From: Pleurodeles waltl | Lineage: Eukaryota; Chordata; Amphibia; Caudata; Salamandridae | Length of the DNA: 64,000 bases | Direction: 5' to 3' | Assembly (NCBI RefSeq): GCF_031143425.1 | Contig: NC_090445.1 | Span: 1,574,774,049 to 1,574,838,048, forward strand | Shown: one piece after another, positions 35,004 through 45,159 of the stretch | Position numbering within the stretch: position 1 is the stretch's first letter | Layout: each line of letters begins with the position of its first letter | Notes under the pieces: model-generated | What the model was told of the DNA's origin: nothing | Database searches by the model: none | Seen by the model: only the letters and a program-made list of their open reading frames with translations | Translations under genes and position numbers: made by a program

Positions 35004-36103
35004 TCAGCCCAGCGCCGGGGACTGGCTCAAACGGTCATCAGCCATCACCCGCGCTGGGTCGTTATCACCCGGGGAGTCCCCCGGTGCTCCCCAAGAGTTG
35101 GTCTCAGGACTGCACTTTTGGCTCTTGTCCACTGAGCTCACGGGACCCGCCCGACCTCCTCTCCTGGACCTAGTGCGCCTTCGGCTCCTTCGCTGCTCAT
35201 TCTGGGGGGGTAATCGGCCTCCGGGGAGATCTCCAGTCAGTCCTCCGGGGCCCCTTCGGGACCTCAGTCCCTCCTCAGTCAACCAGTCCCATGCCTCCTC
35301 CGGGGTGTCAAAGAAATATGCCTTTCCAGCCATGATGACTTTTAGGCGCGCAGGAAACAGGAGCATGTAGGAGAGCTGCATGGCTCTAAGTTTCGGTTTG
35401 ACGTGTTCATAGGACCGGCGTCTGGTCTATACCTCGCGGGTGTAATCAGGGAACACCAGGATTTTGTGATTGTCCCAGAGGAGGTCGGTCGAGCGTCTGG
35501 CCTCTCCAAGAACTCTGTCGCGGTCTTTGAAATTTATAAAGCGTGCAGTCATCGGCCTCCGGGGACCCCCGGGGGGAGGCCGGGGGGCTAGTGCTCTGTG
35601 TGCCCGTTCGATCGAAAACCAGGGCGATAAATTCTGGTCGGGCATCCAGGACCTGATCCAGTTCTCTAGGAACTCGGACGCCTTGTTTTCTTCCGCACCT
35701 TCTGGAAAACCCACGAATCGTAGATTGTTTTGCCTAGAGCGGTTTTCCGCATCCTCGGCATGTCGATGGAGCTCACCGGTTCCGGTTTGTAGTTGGGCCA
35801 CCTTGGTTCTGAGCTCGGTTAGCTCGTCTTCTGCTTGTGAGACACGGGTCTCCACCTCTGTGATGCGGGCCACTGCATTTCTGAGGTCTTGCCTAATGAG
35901 GCCATATCCTCACACACTTCCCCTATTTTGGATTCCACGGCCAACTGTGAAGACTGGATAGCTAGGAGAATTGCACTTACTCTGTCCAGTGCGGAGGTTC
36001 CAGACGGTGCGGCGGCACCTCCATGGGGGGTTGCCGAGATGGTGTATTGTTCAATTTTTTGCTGTGAGACTGGAGGTTGTTTGGTTGCTCTGTCTTTCCC
36101 CAT
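35004..36103 (-). pseudogene. L1 ORF1 (RNA-binding chaperone), inactivated
   Basis: ORF1p coats L1 RNA as a trimer. The start is set at the methionine of MGKDRATKQP, giving ~366 codons, similar to vertebrate ORF1p. A heptad-rich coiled coil covers roughly residues 40-110, followed by an RRM opening RQNNLRFVGFPEG and a C-terminal domain with IERAHR, RFINFKDRDRVL, and LLFPARLKV before TPEEAWDWL. The tail is arginine-rich. Two lesions are visible: a frameshift near 35895-35905 (SLGKTSE where the other frame reads RQDLRNAVARI) and an in-frame TAG at 35427-35429; the frame continues unchanged after the stop. It lies about 0.4 kb upstream of ORF2. Confidence 0.82.
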
Positions 36104-37659
36104 TCTGTCCCGGAATGTCTCTGGTATCTCCTCACGTCTCGCGGATCCGAGGGAAACCGTTCTCTGGCGCGATGTGGTCTCGGGGTCTCGTCATCCGACG
36201 GCGGCGAATCAAGGGAGCGGCCGCTCGGCCTGGCCTTGTTCCTTTGTGCAGGGCACACGGCACGTAAACGTGTGGGTAGTGAGCGCGACCCTGTGGGCCT
36301 CCTTTTCAAGGCCATTGGCCGTCGTCCCACCGACTTTTAGTAGTTTATTTGGTGGTTGGATTTGATGCCGCCGGGTGTCAGGTCCTTTCCAAACCTCTCA
36401 CGTAGCGGCGCAGTATGGTACTTCTTACCCCTTTTTTAGTGCATGACTGTCTCACAGCAGCCTCTCCAGGTCCGTTTCCCTGTAGGGCAGAGGGGTCCCG
36501 GGTCTCAAGTCTTCTATTTATTTTGAATCCTCCCTGTCTGCGGCTCCGAGTGACAAGGGGGGAGGTTCCAGCCAGTGGGGCGGAAGGCCAGCAGCAGGCG
36601 CGTAGTCGCCTCTATTGGTGCTCCAGGGGACTGCTCATGCTTTACAAGAAGGCTCAACAGTGGCACCTCGGGGCCCAGGCGCCCCCTCCCACGGCCCCAC
36701 ACGTGTCAACCGGGACCGGTTCATTTGCTGCACGGGCCTGGCCTCTCAAACTGTGGCCTCCCCCTCCCCTGTAGTACGGGGCGCCGTGGTCATCTGTCCC
36801 CGCGTCAAGGGGATCTCGGCCCAGGCGGGTCCGGGAATCCCGCTGGGCCGTCCCGCCCCTCTCGCGCACCACTCCGGTTCCGGGGCCTCTACGTGAATGC
36901 CCCAGGATCGAAGAAGCACCTGAGCGGGCTCTCCTGCTGTCACAGCTCCGGCTGTCTCCGGCGGCTCAATGCAGGGCGCGCCGCCCCCCAGACACCTCAG
37001 GGCCGAGTCGCGGGGCTCCCCTTATTTCAGGGCAGCAGTCCTCCTCTGGGTCTCCTTTCCCTGCTGCGGTTCAGATCGCGCGTGGGGGATCGGACTCCAG
37101 GACAGGATCCCTCCCTAGGGTCCAAACAGCGTGCGCCGCCCGGACCCCCAGGGCTCCTCAGGTCTGGTCCCAGCAGGCACGAGTCCACTCGGGCCGGCCT
37201 CAGTGGCTCAGCCGGCCTCGGATCTGGTGTCCTCCTCCGCTCCGGGGTGAGGATGCGCCCGCAGCGGCAGGCCGGAGGATCGCTCGGCGGGCAGGTCGCT
37301 CACCTCAATCTTTCCAGGGGAGCGAATCGTCGCGCTCCTACCCTTCCCCTCGTCTCAAGCTCCGCCGGAGCATCTGTTATTCCGCTGCACCTCCTCTCAG
37401 GGCCGTGGCAGAAGGGCACAGATTGCGTCTGCCACCCGGTCTCAGTCTTGGATGGCCCTCAGGTCGCTCCTGGCCTCAATTTCTTCCGGCTCTCCGGTCC
37501 CCGGGAATCGCAGCGAGTGGGGAGCACCTAGGAGTCATTCAGCCAGCATGTCCAAATGCGGTAAGGGTCGGCTTTCCTGGCGGATGACGGAGAGGTCCAG
37601 AGCACTCTCAGAGTTCGACCGCCATCTTGACGCCCGTGGCCACGCCCCCGGCCGTGGCT
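36104..37659 (-). promoter_or_regulatory. L1 5'UTR / internal promoter region
   Basis: About 1.5 kb of GC-rich, CpG-rich sequence precedes ORF1 and ends abruptly at CCGGCCGTGGC, after which AT-rich Gypsy sequence resumes. Full-length L1s carry their RNA polymerase II promoter here. The terminal block contains the rotated motif GGCGGTCGAACTC and, on the minus strand, AAGATGGCGG near 37620, a YY1-type core known to position L1 initiation in mammals. That role here is inference. Confidence 0.65.
36575..37531 (+). other. 318-codon open frame antisense to the L1 5'UTR
   Basis: This is the longest uninterrupted frame in the window, running opposite to L1. Its product would be rich in proline, glycine, serine and arginine, with no domain I recognise. 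GC-rich DNA has few stop codons, so chance is the simplest explanation. Primate L1 does carry an antisense ORF0 in its 5'UTR, so the position is noteworthy, but there is no sequence evidence of relationship. Not called as a gene. Confidence 0.2.
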
Positions 37660-37666
37660 AACATTT

Positions 37667-38930
37667 AATCACATATTCTTTAACCTTATTGTAAGTCACA
37701 TCTTTGTCTTTAGCTTCATTCCACTCCTTTTCATTGATTGCATCATGATTCACCCTTAATCCTGGGTGTGGCATGCATACCACCCTTAGAAGAAAATATA
37801 TGCATCAGCGACTAGTGATCAGTCATACATCAACAGGAATTCCCCACAAATAGAACATAAAATGTTGCACAGCCCATGTATCCGCAACATCCTCTCTATT
37901 AATTACTGAGTTGTCTGAATAGTGTTCTTAAAACATCAAAATGCCCTAACGTAGGCATGCTACAAAACTGGTCCTTTACCATTTTAAGCACTCCAGAACA
38001 TTCCTTATTCCCATTAAAAATTACCCTTTCTTTATTAATTGTCTCATGGGATGAATCACTGAAGCAAAATTCCTCACAAAAATGACCTTAGCTGTTCTTT
38101 ATTTTCATGTAGAGATGTCTCATTTATAGATTCCAACAAATCAGTCTTGGGATTAATACCTTCACCTGATATAGTGTGCCCTAAATAGGTCAGTGCTCCA
38201 ACCCTGAACTGACATTTCTCTTGACTGTGAGTGCATCATTTTGTAACCAGTTAAAACTTCCATGAGAGTTTTGTCATGATCGCCCCTATTAATGCCATTA
38301 ATCAGGATATCATCATGGAGAAACAAAATGCACTTTACACCCTCCAACTCTTCCCTCATTACACACTGGAAACATGCCACAGCCAAAGCTAATAGAAAGG
38401 GCATACGAACAAATCTATACACACCTAACGGTGTAACAATAAATAGTGAATGCTTAAATCCTCACACAACAGGACCTGTGATATAGGGATGATAGGTCCA
38501 TTACACTAAAAATATGAGTTCCACCTAACATGAAAAACTCTTCTGCTATACTTGGTAAAGGCTGCCTATCTACCCAGATGTTTTTTTTAAATCTTGCAGG
38601 TCTACAAATGTGTTTATTCTTATCATTATCTTTGGGGGCCAAAACTACTGGGGATAACCATTCAGAGGATCTAATTTCCCCAATCAAACCCAAATCTTTT
38701 TCACTCCAAACTCAGTGGTTCCATCATCAATTTTGATACCTCATGGAGTTTGTGGACCACTAGTCTGGCCCCTTTTTTCAGTATAATTGTATGCTCAAAG
38801 TTGCTCAGTTCTACAAGCATGTCAGTAAAAACACTTGGAAAATGATCAACAATGTCTTCAACCTCACCGTTATGAGCAACTATTATTACATGACCAGGGG
38901 CATTAGGAATAAACGTGGGTCCCAAATCAC
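37667..38930 (-). pseudogene. Gypsy reverse transcriptase and RNase H remnant
   Basis: RT copies the retrotransposon RNA. Upstream of RT, a DIVDHFPSVF stretch is visible. The fingers region reads SSEWLSPVVLAPKDN with PLPSIAEEFF and IFSVMDLSS, and the palm MYRFVRMPF, then FQCVMREELEG and FLHDDIL. The two aspartates of the active site are kept (38309-38314) but the preceding aromatic position is changed. The connection KTDLLESINETSLHENKEQL marks the thumb. RNase H is largely lost; only a HFMFYLWGIP-like strand survives near 37.84 kb. Frameshifts and stops are common. The fragment ends at the L1 insertion. Confidence 0.78.
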
Positions 38931-39420
38931 ATTGGTGTCTCCAACCAAGCAGGTTGTTTTCCCTTTTACATGGTCCTTACCAATAGTTTCTCTACATTTC
39001 CAAATTATTTTCATGGTAAAATAGCCAACAAGATCCACAGTGACACCACCATAACCAAACGGATGTATGTCTAGTCTTTGTAATTTGATCTGGTCTTTAC
39101 CAAAAATTGCATCCCAATTCTTATCACCAATAAACATGTGTAAGGTGAGCCTGAGTCTGCTAACACCACCACCTCTTTCCTGCATGTGGTTACCATACAC
39201 TGGCATATTTATGGCTCCCACATCACGATCCTGTGCTAGTGGGAAAACATATTTTACTGGCCTACTATCTCGTTCAAACCCTAGTTCAAATCCTGTACTT
39301 GATGAACAACATCACAGTCTGAGATTTCCTTAATGCTCTGACTCTTGCATACCCTGGCCTAGGGGCCTTTCTTACCACATTTACAACAGTTTGCCAGTGT
39401 GGACAAACGTCTAGACTATT
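38886..39420 (-). pseudogene. Gypsy protease / gag-end region, degraded
   Basis: The frame at 38886-39221 (LRLTLHMFIGDKNW, then FGYGGVTVDLVGYF) lies where the aspartic protease is expected, just before RT. No intact DSG triad is visible. Further upstream, minus-strand FKCVS and CKCGKKGP-like pieces near 39.38-39.44 kb look like remains of a CCHC nucleocapsid knuckle. The identification leans on position as much as sequence. Confidence 0.5.
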
Positions 39421-39429
39421 GGAAACATG

Positions 39430-41160
39430 GTTGGCACTGACACATTTGAAGCTATTAGCTGGTTGTTTAGAATAACCTAAAACAACAAAGCTAAAATATG
39501 AAGGTAATAGAATAACCTAATATAATAACTGATTACAGTGACCGTGACGTTCTTCCGTCACAGATACAGTGAATCTCAGCACAGTGCACTGTGATGTACC
39601 TTTACCAAAAAAATACATAAATAATTGAAGAAATAAACTGTCTGCTATGAACCTCACCTCAAATAGATGTTGCTGTGGAGCACTATGAAAATTTTCCTTC
39701 ACGAATAGTTTGATATGTGTCAGTGACTTCACCACGTCATTGAATTTGATGGTAACAAAGATGGCGTTACTTTGCCTCACTTTACATGCATGAGGCTACG
39801 TGTGCAATGTTTAAGAGCGGACTTGTGTACTTAGAAGTATGGCTCGCCAGCCTGAGTGAAACAATTCGTGCACTTACTGTTCAAGTGAAAATAAAGTGCG
39901 TGCTCAACGGCCTGAGACAATATAACACTCACAGAATTTGTACAATAATTTGGACAGCGTCACAGGGTCCAATTCCGTTATCAAGTCCTGCCACTTAAGA
40001 ACGCTCCATGTGGTGTTTTCGTCACTGGAAACTACTGTAAAACCATCATAAATGCTGGGGTGCCTGCCCCCTGCGCAGGATCTTGTCACCATGTGATGAG
40101 TTCCAAATTCTGCTTAGAAATAAAAAACTCCTTCAAAGTTTAAGTAGTTCGTTTATTTGAGTATATCCAAAGTTCACCTCTAGACAATCCAGTTCCAACT
40201 GCCTCTTTGCTCTCCCAGTTGCTCTCTCTCCACCAGATTCCATTCTCCCATTCTAGAATCGATTCACCAAAATCTAGTAACCCACACCCAACCAGTACAA
40301 CCAGAATATTAGGCTCTATGTCGCTAGGTTCTACGGCAATCTTGGTTAGAAGATCTAAAGTCGTTTGATGAACCAGTCTACGATCTGCTTAAGAAAGGTG
40401 AAATGAGTTTGGAAAGAGTTTGAACTGGAGTGCTAAAAAACTCAATTTGGTCCCTTTTGCTCTATGGAAAACCTATTGTGTGTTGAAATAGTAAGTCATT
40501 TGGCCATTTGTCTAAGAAAAAAAGATGTACAACTCCATGTATGAGTTGTTTGTACACCTACTGTTTTTATTGTTTTCTCTTCCGTAGCCTCTGTATAATC
40601 CTTAACATTATCCCTTCCGGGCCTAGGGTAAGCAGGCGAGTCTGGTGCACTGGTAATCGTATTGACCCCTGCAGTTGCTGACAGACTGGGACCTGGTATC
40701 CACTGCAAATAACCAGTTGAGCACCTCCATCTCATACTAGTCTGGGGAAAATACGCTGACAAATATTTTACATCAACATAATTGTGCTTTAGAAATAGAT
40801 GCAAATGCATTCATATATTTCAGAATTTCTTTTCATGAAACAGTCAACATATAAGAGGCTTGGGACAGCTGGACTTGCTTTGTGTAAGCTAACTCGGTGA
40901 GTTTAGGGTCAATTTTAAATGGAATCCTTTGCACCGTTCATGAGATATGGCAGCTTTTAAGTTGCCTATAAAACAAATAACACATTGAATGCAGCAAGAA
41001 AGTTGTAAAAAATTAATGTTATTGTCCCTTCCTTTGTTATGCCGTTTCAAAAATCTTTGCAACTGGGCCATTGACGCACATTCATTTATCCTGACAATAG
41101 GAACATGCCCATTCTATGCCTTTTTCCAGTCCTATCCATGCTTAGAGAAATAAGCATTGG
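39430..41160. other. Gene-free interval, possibly Gypsy gag or LTR
   Basis: If the Gypsy element is intact on this side, gag and the 5' LTR should lie here. The minus-strand frame at 40496-40810 is proline- and threonine-rich and could be gag, but no conserved motif supports it. No LTR pair was found. Confidence 0.35.
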
Positions 41161-41167
41161 CAAAGTT

Positions 41168-41357
41168 AATAGGTTTCACCTTTGTTTTTTATTTCTAAGT
41201 ACATTGTAAAATATTAAAAACATGTTATAATAATTGTTGTTTTAAATTTGATTAACCGTTAATGGTTTATCAAATTTAGAAACAAACAATATTATAACAT
41301 TTTTGTAGTATTTGTATTCCAGTTAGATAGAACGAATAAACAAAGGCGAAACCTATT
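41168..41357. mobile_element. Fold-back (snap-back) element, ~190 bp
   Basis: The two halves are close reverse complements over nearly their full ~95 bases. The outer ends read AATAGGTTTCACCTTTG and CAAAGGCGAAACCTATT, and the centre is GGTTTATCAAATTTA against TAAATTTGATTAACC. There is almost no loop, at about 41262. It has no coding capacity. The ends are unlike those of the hAT and Harbinger elements in this window, and I could not fix a target duplication, so the superfamily is open. Confidence 0.75.
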
Positions 41358-41519
41358 GGCATGACACAAAAAAAACAGAGAACCAGCTTCCTGTATTGTA
41401 GTATTGATATGCTTTAAGTGCCCTCAATACGCGGCTCGCTGTACCTTGTACTGCCAATACTCTTTAAGTTCCCTCAATATGCGCCTGGACACGAGAGAGA
41501 AAGTGAGGAAAACACAGCG

Positions 41520-43615
41520 AGAGAGAGAGGTGTAGGTAGAGGTAGGTGTAGCGGTAGGTAGAGGTAGCGGTAAGTAGAGGTAGGTGTGGGTAGAGGTAGG
41601 TGTAGGTAGAGGTAGGTACAGGTAGAGGTAAGTGTAGGTACAGGTAGAGGTAGGTGTGGGTAGAGGTAAGTGTAGGTAGAGTTAGGTGTAGGTAGAGCTA
41701 GGTGTAGGTAGAGGTAGGTGTAGTTAGAGGTAGGTGTAGGTGTAGATAGAGGTAGGCATAGGTAGAGGTAGGTGTAGGTAGAGCTAGGTGTAGGTGTAGG
41801 TAGAGGTAAGTGTAGGGTCAGGGAGAAGTAGGTTTATGTACAGGTAGAGGTAGGTGTAGGTAGAGTTAAGTGTAGGTAGAGGTAGAGGTAGAGGTAGGTG
41901 TAGGTAGAGGTAGGTGTAGGTAGAGGTAGAGGTAGGTGTAGGTAGAGGTAAGTGTAGGTACAGGTAGAAGTAGGTGTAGGTACAGGTAGATTGTAGGTGT
42001 AGGTAGAGGCAGGTGTAGGTAGGGCTAGGTAGAGGTAGATATAGGTATAGGTAGGAGAGGTGTAGGTAGAGGGAGTTAGCAGTAGGTAGAGGTAGATGCA
42101 GGTAGAGTTAGAGTTAGGTGGAGGTAGAGGTAGATATAGGCAGAGGTAGATGTGGGTAGAGGTAGGTGTTGGTAGAGGTAGGCAGAGGTAGGTGCAGGTA
42201 CAGGTAGGTGTAAGTAGAGGTAGGCATAGGTACAAGTAGGTGTAGGTAGAGCTATGTGTAGGTGTAGGTAGAGGTAGAGGTAGGTGTAGGTGTAGGTAGA
42301 GGTAAGTGTAGGTGTAGGAAGCGATAGGTGCAGGTAGAGGTAGAGTTAGGTATAGGAAGAGGTAGGAAGAGGCTAGGAGTAGGTGGAGGTAAGTGTAGGT
42401 ACAGGTACTGGTAGGTGTAGGTGTAGGTAGAGGTAGGTGTAGGTGTAAGTAGAGGTATGTGTAGTTAGAGGTAGCGGGATTTATAGGTAATTCTAAGTGT
42501 AGGTAGAGATAGAGGTATGTGTAGGTAGGAGTAGGTAGAGGTAGGTGTAGGTAGAGGTAGGCATAGGTAGTAGTAGGTAGAGCAAGGTGTAGGTAGAGGT
42601 AGGTGTAGGTACAGGTAGAAGTAGGTTTAGGTACAGGTAGGGGTAGATGCAGGTGTAGGTAGAGGTAAGTGGAGGTAGAGGTAGGTGTAGGTAGAGGTAG
42701 AGGTAGGTGTAGGTGTAAGTAGAGGTAGGTGTAGTTAGAGGTAGCGGGATGTATAGGTAATGGTAGGTGTAGGTAGAGATGGAGGTAGGGGTAGGTAGAA
42801 GTAGAAGTAGGAGAGGTGAATGTAGAGGGAGTTAGAGGTAGGTAGAGGTAGGTGTAGGTAGAGGTAGAGTTAGGTGTAGGTAGAGGTAGGTAGAGGTAGA
42901 GGTAGGTGTAGGTACAGGTAGGTGTAGGTAGAGGTAAAGGTAGGTGTAGGTAGATATAGGTGTAGATGAAGGTAGAGGTAGAGGTAGGTGTAGGTATAAG
43001 TAGAGGTAGATGTAGTTAGAGGTAGTGGGATGTGTAGGTAATGGTAGGTGTAGGTAGAGGTAGGTGTAGGTCTAGTTAGAGGTAGGTGTAGTTAGAGGTA
43101 GGTAGAGGTAGGTGTAGGTATAGGTAGGTAGAGGTAGGTGTAGTTAGAGGTAAAGGCAGAGGTAGGCATAGGTAGAGCTAGAGCTAGGTTTAAGTAGAGG
43201 TAGATAAAGGGTAGAGGTAGGTGCAGGTAGAGGTAGAGGTGGGTTTAGGTGTAGGTAGAGGCAGGTGTAGATAGAGGTAGGTGTAGGTAGAGGTGGGTGA
43301 AGGTAGGGGTAGGTAGAGGTAAGTGTAGGTAGAGGTAGGTGTAGGTAGAGGTAGAATTAGGTGTAGGTAAAAGAGAGAGGAAGGTATAGGTAGAGGTAGG
43401 TGTGGGTAGAGGTAGGCGTAGGTAGAGGTAGGTAGAAGTAGAGGTAGGTGTAGGTAGAGGTAGGGGTGGGTAGAGGTAGGTGTAGGCAGAGGTATGTAGA
43501 GGTAAGTGTAGGTAGAGATAGGTGTAGAGGCAGAGGTAGGTGTAGAGGCAGAGGTAGGTGTAGAGGTAGAGGTAGGTAGAGGTAAAGAGAGGTAGAGGTA
43601 GAGAGATATCCAAGA
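41520..43615 (+). repeat. 2.1-kb AGGT-based simple-sequence array
   Basis: Almost the whole array can be parsed as AGGT followed by nothing or by a dinucleotide, mainly AG or GT and less often AC, AT or CA. The result is runs such as GGTAGAGGTAGGTGTAGG. The strands are strikingly unlike: G/T/A on plus, C/A/T on minus. Minus-strand frames are monotonous Leu-Pro-Thr-Tyr peptides and are artefacts. Scattered substitutions throughout indicate an older array. Confidence 0.95.
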
Positions 43616-43764
43616 TTAAAGCACCATCAGCACTCGAAGTGCAAAACAAGAGGCAATACCGTGTGTAATAACACAGGCTGCAGAAAGAGATCAAAGACAG
43701 AGTCATATCAACCCGCTCTGATACATTGTGTAATCACAGTAATTATATGCCTGTTGCATGCAAA

Positions 43765-43957
43765 CCCTAGGGGAGAGGATGTGGCCTCACGGCCTGAGCT
43801 GCCAACATTGGAGCTCGGAAACCAGGCTGGAGTCTGGGTGTCGGCTAAACATCCTGAGATTCTGGACAAATCACTTAATCTCCCCATGCCAACCAAAAAT
43901 GTATGTCTCCTACTCTAATGTAATCAGTGCTCTTTTAAAGCACTCCAATACCTTCAA
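43765..43957 (+). mobile_element. tRNA-derived SINE copy
   Basis: GATTCTGGACAAATCACTTA with ATCTCCCCATGCC matches the core at 1030-1660. The preceding CCAGGCTGGAGTCTGGG aligns with the B-box region of the first copy but has lost the pol III consensus. It runs directly into a 97-bp tandem repeat. Confidence 0.65.
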
Positions 43958-43959
43958 GT

Positions 43960-44155
43960 CGGCAGGCACAGACACCAAAGAAGCAGTGACAAGAAAAAGC
44001 AACATCCCCAAACAAGATACCGCCACAGAGCATGAAGCAAAAGAAATAAAACAAGTTGACGGGTGCAGACACCAAAGAAAGAGTGACAAGAAACAGCGAC
44101 ATACACATACAACACACTGCCACAGAGCGTGAAGCAAAAGAAACAAAAAAAGAAG
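43960..44155 (+). repeat. 97-bp direct repeat, two copies
   Basis: GACACCAAAGAA followed by AGTGACAAGAAA occurs at 43971 and 44068. Both copies contain CCACAGAGC and GAAGCAAAAGAAA. It follows the SINE core without a gap and may be a 3' extension of that SINE. Confidence 0.75.
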
Positions 44156-44159
44156 TACC

Positions 44160-44747
44160 TTCAGTGTAGTAACCAGCTAGGAAGGACACTGGCCAGTGTC
44201 CAATGAGAAGTGACCGGGAGGGTAGTTGGTCCAGAAGCAACCCGACGGCAAGAACAGCAAAGAAGAGAACAGGAAGTGAAACAGGACGAAAATGCAGACA
44301 ATGTGCTGGCCAATCAGAAGCACGTAAATCAGAGCAACATTGGAATAAGCTAATTGTAAGTTCAGGTAAGTAAGGGGCTAGGCCTAAGCCCCTTTTATGT
44401 TTTTTGTTCTTAACAATAGATTTTGCAAGCAGTGAGAAAGCGTGCGTGCAGGCGAAACCTAAAAACACAAAGGTTTGTGATCAATGGCTCAAATAGCTCA
44501 AACCATATCAGAAATTGCAAGCCTAAGGCATTTAAGTCTGAGTTTGTTCTAACATGTTTACCTAAAGGACTTCTTATTCTGGGTCTGATATAATCATCCA
44601 CATAGGATAATGTGGACCAATCAGAGGACAGTTGGTGTAATATCAAAGATGGATCAAATAAACAAAAAAATATATACATTTTAAATACTATTTAAATGAA
44701 CACAAGGAAGATATGCATAATTTGAGCCTCTGGTCTTGCCATAAAAT
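44160..44747. other. Gene-free spacer
   Basis: No domain, array or terminal repeat is recognised. Plus- and minus-strand frames are short and unsupported. Confidence 0.4.
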
Positions 44748-44750
44748 TAT

Positions 44751-45154
44751 GGGGCTCATTACGACCTTGGTGGGCGGCATCAGCCGCCCGCCAAGATCTG
44801 ACCACCATGCGGCCGCCAATGCGGCCGCACCCCCGCCGCGGCCATTTGGAGATCCCCGCTGGGTCGGCGGGCGGAAACATAGGAGCCTGCTCCAAATGGA
44901 GCCGGCGGTGTTGCGGCCGTGCGACGGGTGCAGTTGCACCCATCACACCCAGACCGCCAGAAAAAGGCTGGTGGTCGGAGACTCGTAATCCCCTGGGCTA
45001 CATCCGCCGGAGCCATAAACCGTCGGCCCCGGCGGTGCAACCGCGGCGCTACCGCCGCGGTCAAAATACACCGGGAGGCACCGCCACCTTGTTGGCGGTG
45101 CTCCCGTCGTTTTGGCCCTGCGGTTATAATACCGCCAGGGTCATAATGACCGCC
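44751..45154. mobile_element. Second Harbinger-type MITE
   Basis: The ends GGGGCTCATTACGACC and GGTCATAATGACCGCC are imperfect inverted repeats related to those of the element at 1052-1645. TAT flanks both sides (44748-44750, 45155-45157), a three-base duplication of the expected length. The GC-rich interior repeats the hairpin plan, for example GACGGGTGCAGTTGCACCC near 44923, with more mismatches, so this copy is older. Confidence 0.75.
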
Positions 45155-45159
45155 TATAT

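Larger units (their letters stand above)
30584..37659 (-). mobile_element. Nearly full-length L1 retrotransposon nested in Gypsy
   Basis: This ~7.1-kb minus-strand element has all L1 parts: GC-rich 5'UTR, ORF1, short spacer, ORF2 and 3'UTR ending at a T-rich plus-strand stretch (30581-30600). AACATTT occurs at 30577-30583 and again at 37660-37666, a 7-bp target duplication that also restores the interrupted Gypsy reading order. It is unusual in this window for keeping a 5' end. Lesions in both ORFs make it immobile. It belongs to the same general clade as the L1 at 7.6-9.8 kb, sharing the ISTLGDVW segment. Confidence 0.85.
26900..39420 (-). mobile_element. Decayed Ty3/Gypsy retrotransposon with nested insertions
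   Basis: Minus-strand coding remnants appear in the canonical order from high to low coordinate: a zinc-knuckle-like gag end (about 39.30-39.42 kb), a protease region, RT, RNase H remnants, a linker and integrase (27.17-28.16 kb). The order and shared strand argue for one element opened by an L1 at 30584-37659 and a second insertion at ~28.29-30.40 kb. The LTRs were not identified, so the ends are approximate. A duplicated-looking zinc-finger motif near 30.42 and 28.16 kb leaves room for two related Gypsy copies. Confidence 0.6.

Noticed and set aside
41520..43615. Interstitial telomeric repeat
   Set aside because: Occasional GTTAGG occurs, but the unit is AGGT-based and not TTAGGG.
41834..43706. 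Leu-Pro-Thr-Tyr-rich frames of 133 and 153 codons (minus strand)
   Set aside because: They are direct translations of the AGGT simple-sequence array.
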